Shown piece by piece: positions 1 to 6,416 of a stretch of 6,466 bases of DNA (its first letter is position 1; every line of letters starts with the position of its first letter). A model generated the notes under the pieces. That model was not told where the DNA came from. It saw only the letters and a program-made list of their open reading frames with translations, and did not search any database. Source of the DNA: Lachnospiraceae bacterium (GTDB lineage Bacteria > Bacillota > Clostridia > Lachnospirales > Lachnospiraceae); the NCBI GenBank assembly GCA_017958465.1, contig JAGDCQ010000215.1, forward strand, positions 1 through 6,466, read 5' to 3'. Both the position numbers and the translations under genes were made by a program.

Positions 1-1
1 C

Positions 2-98
2 AAAAATAGACAGCCGGGAATGCTGTCTATTTTCGGAGAAGGTATTTTTGTTACTTATGGGGTGTAGCAAAAACTATATAATGTATTGGGGTTTACGA
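2..98 (-). ncRNA. Candidate small RNA or attenuated leader, about 95 nt
   Basis: This is the segment between the leftward extended -10 promoter (104-109) and the end of the terminator hairpin with its T run. The predicted transcript has no ATG-led reading frame. It carries a single-stranded 5' part with two ACCCC motifs (complement of 86-90 and 59-63), then CCUUCUCC (complement of 35-42) just before the 12-bp hairpin. A promoter, short unstructured body and U-tailed hairpin are the layout of a typical Firmicute small RNA. The alternative is a premature-termination leader controlling a leftward gene outside the window. I do not recognise it as a known RNA family. Confidence 0.35.
3..33 (-). 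terminator. Intrinsic terminator hairpin, perfect 12-bp stem
   Basis: Positions 3-14 (AAAATAGACAGC) and 22-33 (GCTGTCTATTTT) are exact reverse complements, separated by a 7-nt loop. Read on the minus strand, the stem ends in a run of five T (complement of 2-6); on the plus strand the trailing run is four T and is then followed by CGG. It therefore fits leftward termination best but could work in both directions if a rightward gene ends just outside the window. It lies about 220 nt beyond the stop of the last leftward gene, so it either closes a long 3' UTR or belongs to the separate short transcript proposed from the promoter at 104-133. Confidence 0.8.
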
Positions 99-103
99 GT
101 GTT

Positions 104-133
104 ATTATAGCAGAGCTTTGCGGAAAGTGTGCA
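104..133 (-). promoter_or_regulatory. Leftward extended -10 promoter
   Basis: On the minus strand the sequence TGCTATAAT matches the extended -10 consensus (TGnTATAAT), with the hexamer at 109-104. An 18-bp spacer separates it from TGCACA at 133-128, which matches the TTGACA -35 box at four of six positions. An A/T-run tract at about 149-166 lies further upstream and could help RNA polymerase binding. Initiation would be near 96-100. No start codon with a ribosome binding site follows before the terminator hairpin at 33-3, so the promoter points to a short non-coding transcript or to the leader of a gene beyond the left edge. The call rests on consensus matching only. Confidence 0.5.
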
Positions 134-256
134 CAAAGATACCTGAAACTTGAAAATTTTTTTGTTCATAATGACCATGTTTGTGCGACCTGCATAAACT
201 TTTTATAAAATCCGCGGGTTTTTAGGTCTTTGGTTGTGCAACATGTACAAAGAATG

Positions 257-1366
257 CTAATCTGCCTCGTGTACCTCGATAAGACCAAAGGTGACTTTAC
301 AATCTTTTGGCACCGAAATGGTTTTTCTCAAATAGCCGCCTATGACAGCAGTGCCGAACATCCTGTCTGTTTTCACGGTACCATCGGCGTATTCGAGCCT
401 TCTTGCGATCGCGTAATATCGGTTTTTATCATATTGGAGGTCTTCCTCACTCTTCGGCAAGAAGTAAAGATCAAGCACATCCACATATTCCCCGGCTGTA
501 ACGGTATACACAGCACTATAGGCCGTAATGGTCTCGGTCTTTGTGTGGGCAAACTGCGAAACATCAAAGCTTCCGGCTGTCAAAGTAACTTCGGGCGATC
601 TGCCGGTCCCGTCCGGAAGTGCACAATACAGGAGGCCATCAAATTCCTTGTAATCCAGGTAAACTGCCTTTTGAAGCGAGTAATTATAATAGCCGTAGCT
701 GAAAGGAGCATAATCCCTGTAATAATCGTCATACTTCCCGGGAACATCCGTTCTTCTCAGGTGTACGAAATATACTTCCCGCTCTTCATCCGGAAAATAA
801 TCTTTCACAAACCCGTACTGTGCCGTGTTTTCAAGATCGATATCCGCAAAAGCCGCCTGAAACCCGGTGAGGCCGTCGGCCACGGCTTCTTTCAGGTTGT
901 TCTTGTCATATTTTACGGAAAAGAATGCGGAACGGTAATTTGTGATGTCGTTTACCTTCTGCTTTTTGAACCAGAAGATGCTTTCAAGGCCCGGGATATT
1001 GTCCTCTACGACCTTTTTCATATCCGCAAGGATCTCGTCTTCCTGATAAGTATCACAGCCATCGGCAACGTCGGAAGCGCCGTAGATGTTGACGATGAAC
1101 TCTTTTCCGCCATACTCGCAGGTCACATTGACGTAATCTGTGGCTGTTCCGCCGTATCCGCCGGGGATCCTGTCTGTTTCCGACTTTAAGACTTTGGGCG
1201 TAAACCCGTATTTGTTTTCTATGTATTTTACGGCGTTTGCCTTTGCCCTTTCCTCATTTGCGGCATTCTGCTGTTTGCGTGACGGAGTATCACACGCTGC
1301 AAGCATAAGGGCTGCAAGGATAACGGCTGCGATCAGGACGTTTTTGAGTATTTTTCGGCTCATCAT
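257..1366 (-). CDS. Uncharacterised secreted lipoprotein
   Basis: The protein has 369 residues. It opens with a type II signal peptide: positive residues R4, K5 and K8, a hydrophobic core at about 9-22, and the lipobox L22-A23-A24-C25. It should therefore be lipid-anchored at C25 on the outer face of the cytoplasmic membrane. After a short charged linker (26-45) comes a segment around YIENKYGF (48-55), followed by a mixed alpha/beta region very rich in tyrosine, especially at 213-239. No enzymatic motif or known binding domain is recognisable, and I assign no function. The start is a double ATG (1366 and 1363); a GGAG lies about 12 nt upstream inside the end of the sugar kinase gene. Only 3 bp separate the kinase stop from this start, so translation is probably coupled. 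The kinase link could mean a role in sugar sensing or binding, but the protein does not resemble an ABC solute-binding protein. Lipoprotein nature is secure; function is unknown. Confidence 0.88.
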   Translation of the reverse strand: MMSRKILKNVLIAAVILAALMLAACDTPSRKQQNAANEERAKANAVKYIENKYGFTPKVLKSETDRIPGGYGGTATDYVNVTCEYGGKEFIVNIYGASDVADGCDTYQEDEILADMKKVVEDNIPGLESIFWFKKQKVNDITNYRSAFFSVKYDKNNLKEAVADGLTGFQAAFADIDLENTAQYGFVKDYFPDEEREVYFVHLRRTDVPGKYDDYYRDYAPFSYGYYNYSLQKAVYLDYKEFDGLLYCALPDGTGRSPEVTLTAGSFDVSQFAHTKTETITAYSAVYTVTAGEYVDVLDLYFLPKSEEDLQYDKNRYYAIARRLEYADGTVKTDRMFGTAVIGGYLRKTISVPKDCKVTFGLIEVHEAD

Positions 1367-1369
1367 ATA

Positions 1370-2968
1370 TCAGATGTTCTCCACAGCGGCACGCTCTATT
1401 GCAAGGCCTTTGGTATAGCGCTTCAGGAACTCGTCGAAGCCCGCAACGTCTTCTGCCTTCGGAGCCATTGTGGTCCCCGTCTGGCCCTTGAAGACCTTGT
1501 CCGCAAGGTAAGCCCCAAGGGTTTCGCCTGCGCCCTTACGGACCATATACGAAGCCAGGACGGCCATTCCCCAGGCACCGCCTTCACCTGCCGTATCCAT
1601 AACGGTAACGGGTGCGTTGATGGCTGCCGCAAGGATGCTCTGGCCTACGCCCTTTGTTTTGAAGAGACCGCCATGTCCTGTGATGGTGTCCACCTTCACG
1701 CCTTCAGTCTTAAGAAGGATGTCGAGGCCTGTCTTTAACGCGCCGAGAGATGTAAAGAGGTGTACCCTCATAAAGTTGGCAAGGTTGAAGTTGCTCTCCG
1801 GAGTGCGCACAAACAGCGGCCTTCCTTCGTTGAAGCCCGTTACGTGCTCGCCGGAGAAGTAGTTGTAAGCAAGGAGCCCGCCGCAGTCGGCATCGCCCTC
1901 AAGTGCCTTGTTGTAAAGCGTTCCGTAAAGCTTGCCCGCATCCGCCTCTATGCCGAAGCACTTTGCGAACTCGCCGAAAAGCCCTACCCACGCGTTCAGA
2001 TCAGATGTACAGTTGTTGCAGTGAACCATTGCAACGGAAGCGCCGTCGGGCGTTGTTACTATGTCTATCTCCTCATAAGGCTTGGAGAGAGGCTTTTCCA
2101 TAACGACCATCGCAAAAACGGAAGTCCCGGCTGAAACATTACCTGTCCTCTTTGCTACAGCGTTTGTAGCAGTCATGCCTGTTCCCGCATCGCCTTCGGG
2201 CGGAGCCACAGGGCATCCGGGCTCAAGCTCGCCGGTAGGATCGATAAAGAGCGCGCCTTCTTTTGTAAGGTGTCCGGCAACCTCTCCTGCGGAAAGCACT
2301 GCCGGGAAGAGCTTTTTAATATCAAAGCCAAATTTCTTGACCTTTTCAAGGTTGTTGAATTTCTCGGCCATATCCTCGTAATACTGACCGGTAGCGGAAT
2401 CGATCGGGAACATACCCGAAGCCTCGCCTACGCCCGCAACACAGTTGCCTGTAACAAGCTTGTGGATGTAGACCGCAAGTGTCGTAACATACTTGATGTC
2501 CTTTACGTGCGGCTCATCATTAAGGATCGCCTGATAGAGATGTGCTATGCTCCAGCGCTGGGGGATGTGGAAGTTGAACACCTTTGTGAGCTCTTCGCTC
2601 GCCTGCTCCGTAATGGTATTTCTCCAGGTCCTGAAAGGCACCAGCAGCTCGTCTTTATCGTTAAATGCCATATAGCCGTGCATCATGGCGCTGAAACCGA
2701 GCGCCTTGAGCTTTGTGAGCTTAACGCCGTATTTGTTCTGTACGTCCTTCTTAAGGTCTGCGTAGCAGTCCTTTAACCCCTTGTCGATATCCTCAAGGCT
2801 GTATGTCCATACGCCGTTCTCATAGCGGTTTTCCCACTCGTGAGCACCCGAAGCCACCGGGTTGTTTTCACTGTCGGTAAGGACAGCCTTGATCCTCGTC
2901 GAGCCAAACTCTATTCCGAGCACAGCCTCGCCGCTTGTGATCAGATTCTTGATCTCCTCGTTATTCAT
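1370..2968 (-). CDS. FGGY-family carbohydrate kinase (pentulokinase-like)
   Basis: This 532-residue cytoplasmic kinase should phosphorylate a sugar, probably a ketopentose such as xylulose or ribulose, using ATP. The FGGY N-domain starts with the phosphate-binding strand GIEFGSTRIKAVLTD (18-32). MMHGY at 95-99 parallels the sugar-contacting MHG of xylulokinases. The catalytic base is most likely D260 in PPEGDAGTG. The C-domain has nucleotide-binding glycine motifs GHGGLF (431-436) and GEGGAWGMA (461-469). The length is slightly above the usual 480-500 because of an N-terminal extension of about 15 residues and internal insertions. Similar Lachnospiraceae proteins, as I recall, are often labelled only 'ATPase' or 'FGGY kinase'. 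No isomerase, epimerase or sugar transporter lies beside it here, so substrate cannot be assigned. GGAG sits 7 nt before the ATG, within the run GGAGAAGAGGA. It is followed almost immediately by the lipoprotein gene. Family membership is firm; xylulokinase versus ribulokinase activity is open. Confidence 0.93.
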   Translation of the reverse strand: MNNEEIKNLITSGEAVLGIEFGSTRIKAVLTDSENNPVASGAHEWENRYENGVWTYSLEDIDKGLKDCYADLKKDVQNKYGVKLTKLKALGFSAMMHGYMAFNDKDELLVPFRTWRNTITEQASEELTKVFNFHIPQRWSIAHLYQAILNDEPHVKDIKYVTTLAVYIHKLVTGNCVAGVGEASGMFPIDSATGQYYEDMAEKFNNLEKVKKFGFDIKKLFPAVLSAGEVAGHLTKEGALFIDPTGELEPGCPVAPPEGDAGTGMTATNAVAKRTGNVSAGTSVFAMVVMEKPLSKPYEEIDIVTTPDGASVAMVHCNNCTSDLNAWVGLFGEFAKCFGIEADAGKLYGTLYNKALEGDADCGGLLAYNYFSGEHVTGFNEGRPLFVRTPESNFNLANFMRVHLFTSLGALKTGLDILLKTEGVKVDTITGHGGLFKTKGVGQSILAAAINAPVTVMDTAGEGGAWGMAVLASYMVRKGAGETLGAYLADKVFKGQTGTTMAPKAEDVAGFDEFLKRYTKGLAIERAAVENI

Positions 2969-3004
2969 TCCTCTTCTCCAGTCTGCCCCATTTCAGGGTC
3001 ATAA

Positions 3005-3033
3005 GTTATATCTTGCCGCCCCTTTGGGCGCAA
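3005..3033 (-). promoter_or_regulatory. Weak promoter candidate before the sugar kinase gene
   Basis: On the minus strand TATAAC (3010-3005, five of six matches to TATAAT) lies 17 bp downstream of TTGCGC (3033-3028, which keeps only the TTG of the -35 consensus). Initiation would be near 2998, giving a leader of about 30 nt before the kinase ATG. If active it would make the kinase-lipoprotein pair independently transcribable from diaminopimelate dehydrogenase. The -35 match is poor and the spacer is GC-rich, so this remains tentative. Confidence 0.28.
3017..3030 (-). repeat. Short GC-rich inverted repeat after the ddh stop
   Basis: CGCCC (3030-3026 on the minus strand) and GGGCG (3021-3017) can pair around an AAAG tetraloop, beginning 7 nt after the ddh stop. 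The stem is only 5 bp and is followed by GCAAGATA instead of a T run, so it is not a convincing intrinsic terminator. It could stabilise the 3' end of the upstream message or mark a processing site between ddh and the sugar kinase. It overlaps the promoter candidate at 3005-3033, and either reading may be coincidental. Confidence 0.3.
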
Positions 3034-3037
3034 AAGA

Positions 3038-4021
3038 TCAAAGCAGATGCGCGCGCTGCTCCGCAGGATCGAGCGGGCAAAGGTAAGCGGGAGCTATATC
3101 GAGCACCGTCTTGCAGCCCCTCATGCCGTCAGCGAACATGCGCGAAAGAGCCCTTGCGCAGGCCACGAGCACACTTGACGTGAACTCGGGGTTTGAATCA
3201 AGCGTAAGCTTGTATTCTATGGTCTCTGTGTTTTCATCGTTCCAGCCGGTCTTTCCGCTGCGAAGGACGATACCGCCGTGCGGAAGCCCGCTGTGGTTTG
3301 CCTTAAGCTCTTCCTGTGATACGAAGTGCACCGTGGTATCGTAGTCTGCAAAGTAGTTGGGCATATTCTTGATCTCTGCCTCGATGCGGGCAAGATCTGC
3401 GCCTTCCTTTGCAACAACAAAGCACTCACGCGTATGTTTCTGACGAGTTGTAAGCTCCGGCATCTCTCCTGCTCTTACAGCCTCGAGCGCACTCTCAACG
3501 GGGATGGTGTACTGCTTTGCGTCAAGCACGCCTTCGATACGCCTGATAGCGTCTGAATGGCCCTGGCTCACGCCCTTGCCCCAGAAGGTGTAGGTTGCGC
3601 CGCCCGGCAAAATGCTTTCCGCATAAACCCTGTTGATCGAGAAAAGACCGGGATCCCAGCCTGCGGAAATAAGCGCGATGTGGCCGTTTTCCTTAGCTGC
3701 TTTGTCCACGTTTTCAAAATGCTCGGGAATCCTTGCGTGCGTATCAAAGCTGTCGATTACGTTGAAAAGCTTTGCTGCCGCAGGCGTCTGCACGGGCAGG
3801 TCCGTTGCGCTGCCGCCGCAGATGATGAGCACATCAACCTTGTCGCGATATGCTTCCATATCCGAAACCGATACAACGGGAACACCCGCCGTTTGGATCT
3901 TAACGGACGCCGGGTCTCTTCGCGTGAAAACGACAGCCAGTTCCGTGTCTTTGTTGTGTTTGATGGCGCATTCCACGCCCTTTCCAAGGTTCCCGTATCC
4001 AAGGATTCCGATCTTGATCAT
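3038..4021 (-). CDS. ddh: meso-Diaminopimelate D-dehydrogenase
   Basis: This is the 327-residue NADP-dependent enzyme (EC 1.4.1.16) that reductively aminates L-2-amino-6-oxopimelate (tetrahydrodipicolinate) with ammonia to meso-diaminopimelate in one step, feeding lysine and peptidoglycan synthesis. The N-terminal Rossmann motif is GYGNLGKG (8-15), followed by the cofactor-phosphate region TRR (33-35). Family blocks that I match from memory to the Corynebacterium glutamicum enzyme are GGSATDLP (69-76), GWDPGLFSINRVYAE (121-135), FWGKGVSQGHSDAIRRI (146-162), LPHGG (246-250) and NPEFT (277-281). The length fits the roughly 320-residue type I form and not the shorter type found in Symbiobacterium. 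AAGGA lies 6 nt before the ATG, supporting this start. It follows the histidine kinase gene by 78 bp with no clear terminator. The neighbours contain no other lysine-pathway gene, which is common for ddh as a stand-alone shortcut. No truncation or missing motif is seen. Confidence 0.96.
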   Translation of the reverse strand: MIKIGILGYGNLGKGVECAIKHNKDTELAVVFTRRDPASVKIQTAGVPVVSVSDMEAYRDKVDVLIICGGSATDLPVQTPAAAKLFNVIDSFDTHARIPEHFENVDKAAKENGHIALISAGWDPGLFSINRVYAESILPGGATYTFWGKGVSQGHSDAIRRIEGVLDAKQYTIPVESALEAVRAGEMPELTTRQKHTRECFVVAKEGADLARIEAEIKNMPNYFADYDTTVHFVSQEELKANHSGLPHGGIVLRSGKTGWNDENTETIEYKLTLDSNPEFTSSVLVACARALSRMFADGMRGCKTVLDIAPAYLCPLDPAEQRAHLL

Positions 4022-4099
4022 ATTGTTCCTTCCGTGCCGATCTTTTACCGCGCTGTCTCGGCTGCGCCATAGATTGTTTCCGGTTGACCCGGCCGGTTT
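4022..4099 (-). other. 78-bp gap between the histidine kinase and ddh genes
   Basis: I see no intrinsic terminator here: repeated CCGG and GCGC words could form weak short stems, but none is followed by a T run. No good -35/-10 pair is visible either. The gap ends in the strong ddh ribosome binding site. Read-through from the histidine kinase gene into ddh is therefore possible, although the two genes have no obvious shared function. Confidence 0.45.
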
Positions 4100-6001
4100 T
4101 CAGACGATATTCTTGTTGTTCCTGTTTATCATCTCGAAAAGATCTGTGACATTGATGGGCTTGCTCAGATAGTCCGAAAAGCCCTCTGCCATATACATAT
4201 CCCTGGCTCCCATTAACGCATTTGCCGTGAGCGCGACAACAGGTGTTCTTATGCTCCTGTTATCCGTCATGGACTTCATCCTCTTTAAGGTCTCGATGCC
4301 ATCCATCCCCGGCATCATGTGATCAAGAAAGATCACGTCGTAGTGCTTTCCGCGCACAAGCTCGAGCGCATCCTCGCCGTTTGTGCATGAATCAATGGCG
4401 GCGCCGGTCTTCTCAAGAAGCCCGCGGATGACCTTCAGGTTGATGACGCTGTCGTCCACCACAAGGATATCCTTGCCGTTGAAGTTGTAGTTCCTTGTCG
4501 CCTTGAGCTTCGCTTTTTCCTCTTCCCTGTTGCGGTTCAGCACCACAGGGGTATCGTCTACCGCCACAAAGGGGATGGATACGGAAAAAGTGGTACCCTC
4601 CTTGTACTTGCTCTTTACGGATATAGTTCCGCCGAGAAGGTCGAGGAACTGCTTAACTATGCTGAGTCCGAGCCCCGTTCCTTCCACATGGCTGTTTTTC
4701 TGGCGGTCCACACGCTCAAACTTTTCAAACACACGGGGAAGGTCCTCCTCGCGGATCCCAATACCCGTATCCGACACTGTGACGAGCAGGTTGATGATGG
4801 GCTTCGAAGGATCCGGAACCTCGTGATCCACGGTGATGGTCACTTTCCCTTTTTCCGTGTATTTAATGGCGTTGGTCCCGATATTTGCTATGATCTGCCC
4901 CAGCTTCTGCGCGTCTCCGTAAAGCTTTCCCGGAGTTTTGGGGTTCACGTTTTCCACCAGCTCTATCTTCTTTGTGAGCACCCTTGTTTCCATCAGCAGA
5001 AAAACGTTGTTGAGCAGTTTTCCGAGCTCAAACTCTTTTTCGGACCTCTGTATCTTTCCTGCCTCGATCTTTCCCAGGTCCAGCAGGTTGTTGACGATCC
5101 CCAGGAGCACGTTTGAGGCATTCCTGATATCAAGGCTGTATTCCTGCAGCTTGTCGTCCTTGTAGTCCCTGCTTATCATCTCGTTTATACCGATGATGGC
5201 GTTAAGGGGCGTCCTTATCTCGTGGGAGACGTTGGCCAGAAAGCTGCTCTTTGTGCTGTTCGCGCGGTCCGCGCTCAGCTTCTCCTCGCGATACTGCTCC
5301 TTTTCCTTCTTGTCGAGGTTCTCGATAAAGATGTAGACCGAGACAACTGCAACGCACTCAAAGAGCAGGAGCGACTGGGTCTTGGTTACAAAGAAGAGCG
5401 CAAGGATGGTGTATACGGCGAAAAACATGTTGATGATATAGAAGTACTGTTCCTCACCCTCTCTGAAATCCGATGTGACCATCATATTAACAGCCATATT
5501 GATTATGTAGAGGATCAAAAGCGGGATGAGGATGTAATAGTAGGGCCCTTGTGCCCCGACGATCTCCGTTCCCTCCGGAAGCTCCATGGGGAAGAAGAGC
5601 AGCGCCAGCACTTCGATATCGCAGATGACCCACCAGACTCCGCGCATGATAAGATCCGTCCGGACAAACTTTTTGTTCCGGAGCGCGGAAACGTCGTTTA
5701 TGTAGATGGAAAACCAGGTTGTTAAAAAGACAAAAAATGAAGTAGAGATACGTATGAGCCACTTTGCAGCCAGCTCGTTCCCGGGCTTGATCCCGTCCCT
5801 GCCGACCATAACAACGGCACCCTGCAGGGCGATGGTAACGATGGCGATAAACAGCGCGATAAAGAATATAACTGTCAGGCGGCCCCTGCCTTTGATCCCG
5901 CGCTTGCAGAAGAGATAGACCAGGAAGAGCGTGATCAACAAGACCAGAATGTACATCCTGGCCGGGTAAAGAAACCTTGCAAAATCCTCAATCACTTTCA
6001 T
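4100..6001 (-). CDS. Membrane hybrid sensor histidine kinase with receiver domain
   Basis: This 633-residue protein senses an unknown signal and autophosphorylates. The N-terminal third has about seven hydrophobic segments (near 16-33, 42-66, 81-103, 120-138, 153-175, 187-206 and 208-227) and no large extracellular domain, so sensing is probably within or close to the membrane. A charged, probably coiled-coil linker (228-252) leads to HisKA with H260 in SHEIRTPLN. The HATPase domain has an N-box (N373, N377 in NIGTNAIKYT), G1 DTGIGI (411-416), an F-box around FEKFERVD (425-432) and G2 GTGLGLSIVK (441-450). The C-terminal receiver has D516/D517, phosphoacceptor D560 in FLDHMMPGMDG, T592 and K614, all intact. 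There is no HPt or DNA-binding output domain, and no response regulator in the window, so the phosphate must go to an HPt or regulator encoded elsewhere, or the receiver may modulate the kinase. AGAAGGGA lies just upstream of the ATG. The bPH gene ends 37 bp upstream, suggesting co-transcription. Confidence 0.95.
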   Translation of the reverse strand: MKVIEDFARFLYPARMYILVLLITLFLVYLFCKRGIKGRGRLTVIFFIALFIAIVTIALQGAVVMVGRDGIKPGNELAAKWLIRISTSFFVFLTTWFSIYINDVSALRNKKFVRTDLIMRGVWWVICDIEVLALLFFPMELPEGTEIVGAQGPYYYILIPLLILYIINMAVNMMVTSDFREGEEQYFYIINMFFAVYTILALFFVTKTQSLLLFECVAVVSVYIFIENLDKKEKEQYREEKLSADRANSTKSSFLANVSHEIRTPLNAIIGINEMISRDYKDDKLQEYSLDIRNASNVLLGIVNNLLDLGKIEAGKIQRSEKEFELGKLLNNVFLLMETRVLTKKIELVENVNPKTPGKLYGDAQKLGQIIANIGTNAIKYTEKGKVTITVDHEVPDPSKPIINLLVTVSDTGIGIREEDLPRVFEKFERVDRQKNSHVEGTGLGLSIVKQFLDLLGGTISVKSKYKEGTTFSVSIPFVAVDDTPVVLNRNREEEKAKLKATRNYNFNGKDILVVDDSVINLKVIRGLLEKTGAAIDSCTNGEDALELVRGKHYDVIFLDHMMPGMDGIETLKRMKSMTDNRSIRTPVVALTANALMGARDMYMAEGFSDYLSKPINVTDLFEMINRNNKNIV

Positions 6002-6038
6002 CCCATTGTCCCTTCTCTTTGGAATGCGAAACCCTGTA

Positions 6039-6416
6039 TTAAAGCACGTATGCGCTGATCAGTCGAAGAAGCTTGGCGATGTTGGTCCCGATGGAAAACT
6101 CAAGATGCACGGTCCCAAGCCCGGCAAAAACAAGATCCACGTCCGTATCGATGTCGATCACGCCCGCCGTTTCTACGGAAAAGGCCTGGAGCTTGCTGTA
6201 CGGGAAAATGGAGAACTCCTTTTTCTTCCCCACAAGCCCCTGCACGTTCACAACGATCATCCGCTTGTTCGTAAAAACGATGTAGTCGCGGACAGCCTTG
6301 TAGCAGGCGATAGTCTCCTCGCCGTTAACGTAGAAAACGCTGACGGTCTCGTCGAACATATTTTTTTCGACTTCTTTAAGCTTGAATATCTGAGAATTGT
6401 TAACAAAATCGATCAT
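6039..6416 (-). CDS. Bacterial PH-domain protein (bPH_1/YvbH-like)
   Basis: With the start chosen here the protein is 125 residues, essentially one bacterial pleckstrin-homology-like domain. Family-typical stretches are RDYIVFTNKRMIVV (43-56), GLVGKKKEF (60-68), SIFPYSKLQAFSVETAG (69-85) and a C-terminal amphipathic segment, IAKLLRLISAYVL (113-125). It has no signal peptide or membrane helix. Proteins of this group form ring-like oligomers in known structures, but their cellular role is not established. An in-frame ATG five codons upstream (6431) would give 130 residues but has no ribosome binding site; the start at 6416 has GGGAG 8 nt upstream and overlaps the TGA of an upstream reading frame as ATGA. 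The protein beginning MIDFVNNSQIF also looks like a natural family N-terminus. The sensor kinase gene begins 37 bp downstream, so the two may act together, though this is only inferred from position. Confidence 0.87.
   Translation of the reverse strand: MIDFVNNSQIFKLKEVEKNMFDETVSVFYVNGEETIACYKAVRDYIVFTNKRMIVVNVQGLVGKKKEFSIFPYSKLQAFSVETAGVIDIDTDVDLVFAGLGTVHLEFSIGTNIAKLLRLISAYVL

Larger units (their letters stand above)
1..256. other. AT-rich intergenic region without a supported protein gene
   Basis: This stretch is visibly richer in A and T than the genes to its right. It holds the terminator hairpin (3-33) and the leftward promoter candidate (104-133). It also has a short inverted repeat just after the lipoprotein stop (TCTTTG at 227-232, CAAAGA at 248-253), which on the minus strand could form an interrupted stem but has no T run and is not a terminator. 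The only reading frames are tiny or antisense to the lipoprotein gene. The base-composition shift argues for a real non-coding boundary after the leftward gene run. Confidence 0.7.

Noticed and set aside
77..82. TATAAT on the plus strand
   Set aside because: No acceptable -35 hexamer lies 16-18 bp upstream (the nearest TTG-led hexamer, TTGTTA at 48-53, gives a 23-bp spacer), there is no extended -10 TG, and no rightward gene follows.
48..110. Plus-strand mini-frame (TTG at 48 or ATG at 57) preceded by GGAGAAGG at 35-42
   Set aside because: The product is about 17-20 residues with no recognisable character. The ATG spacing is too long, and the GGAGAAGG directly abuts a terminator stem; a chance purine run is more likely.
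227..253. Inverted repeat TCTTTG/CAAAGA right after the lipoprotein stop as an operon terminator
   Set aside because: The stem is interrupted and AT-rich, and is not followed by a T run on the minus strand, so it does not meet intrinsic terminator criteria.
359..1180. A repeated word ATCCTGTCTGTTT near 360 and 1165 inside the lipoprotein gene
   Set aside because: Both copies encode a T-D-R tripeptide in otherwise dissimilar surroundings. The match is too short to argue for a duplicated domain.
230..1189. A 319-codon open frame on the plus strand
   Set aside because: It lies antisense to the lipoprotein gene, whose signal peptide and lipobox are clear. The plus-strand product has no recognisable domain, and no ribosome binding site stands out before its start.
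3557..4172. Overlapping plus-strand open frames of 171 and 179 codons
   Set aside because: They are antisense to ddh, a strongly conserved enzyme gene, and to the histidine kinase 3' end. Two different frames being open over the same bases suggests a codon-usage shadow.
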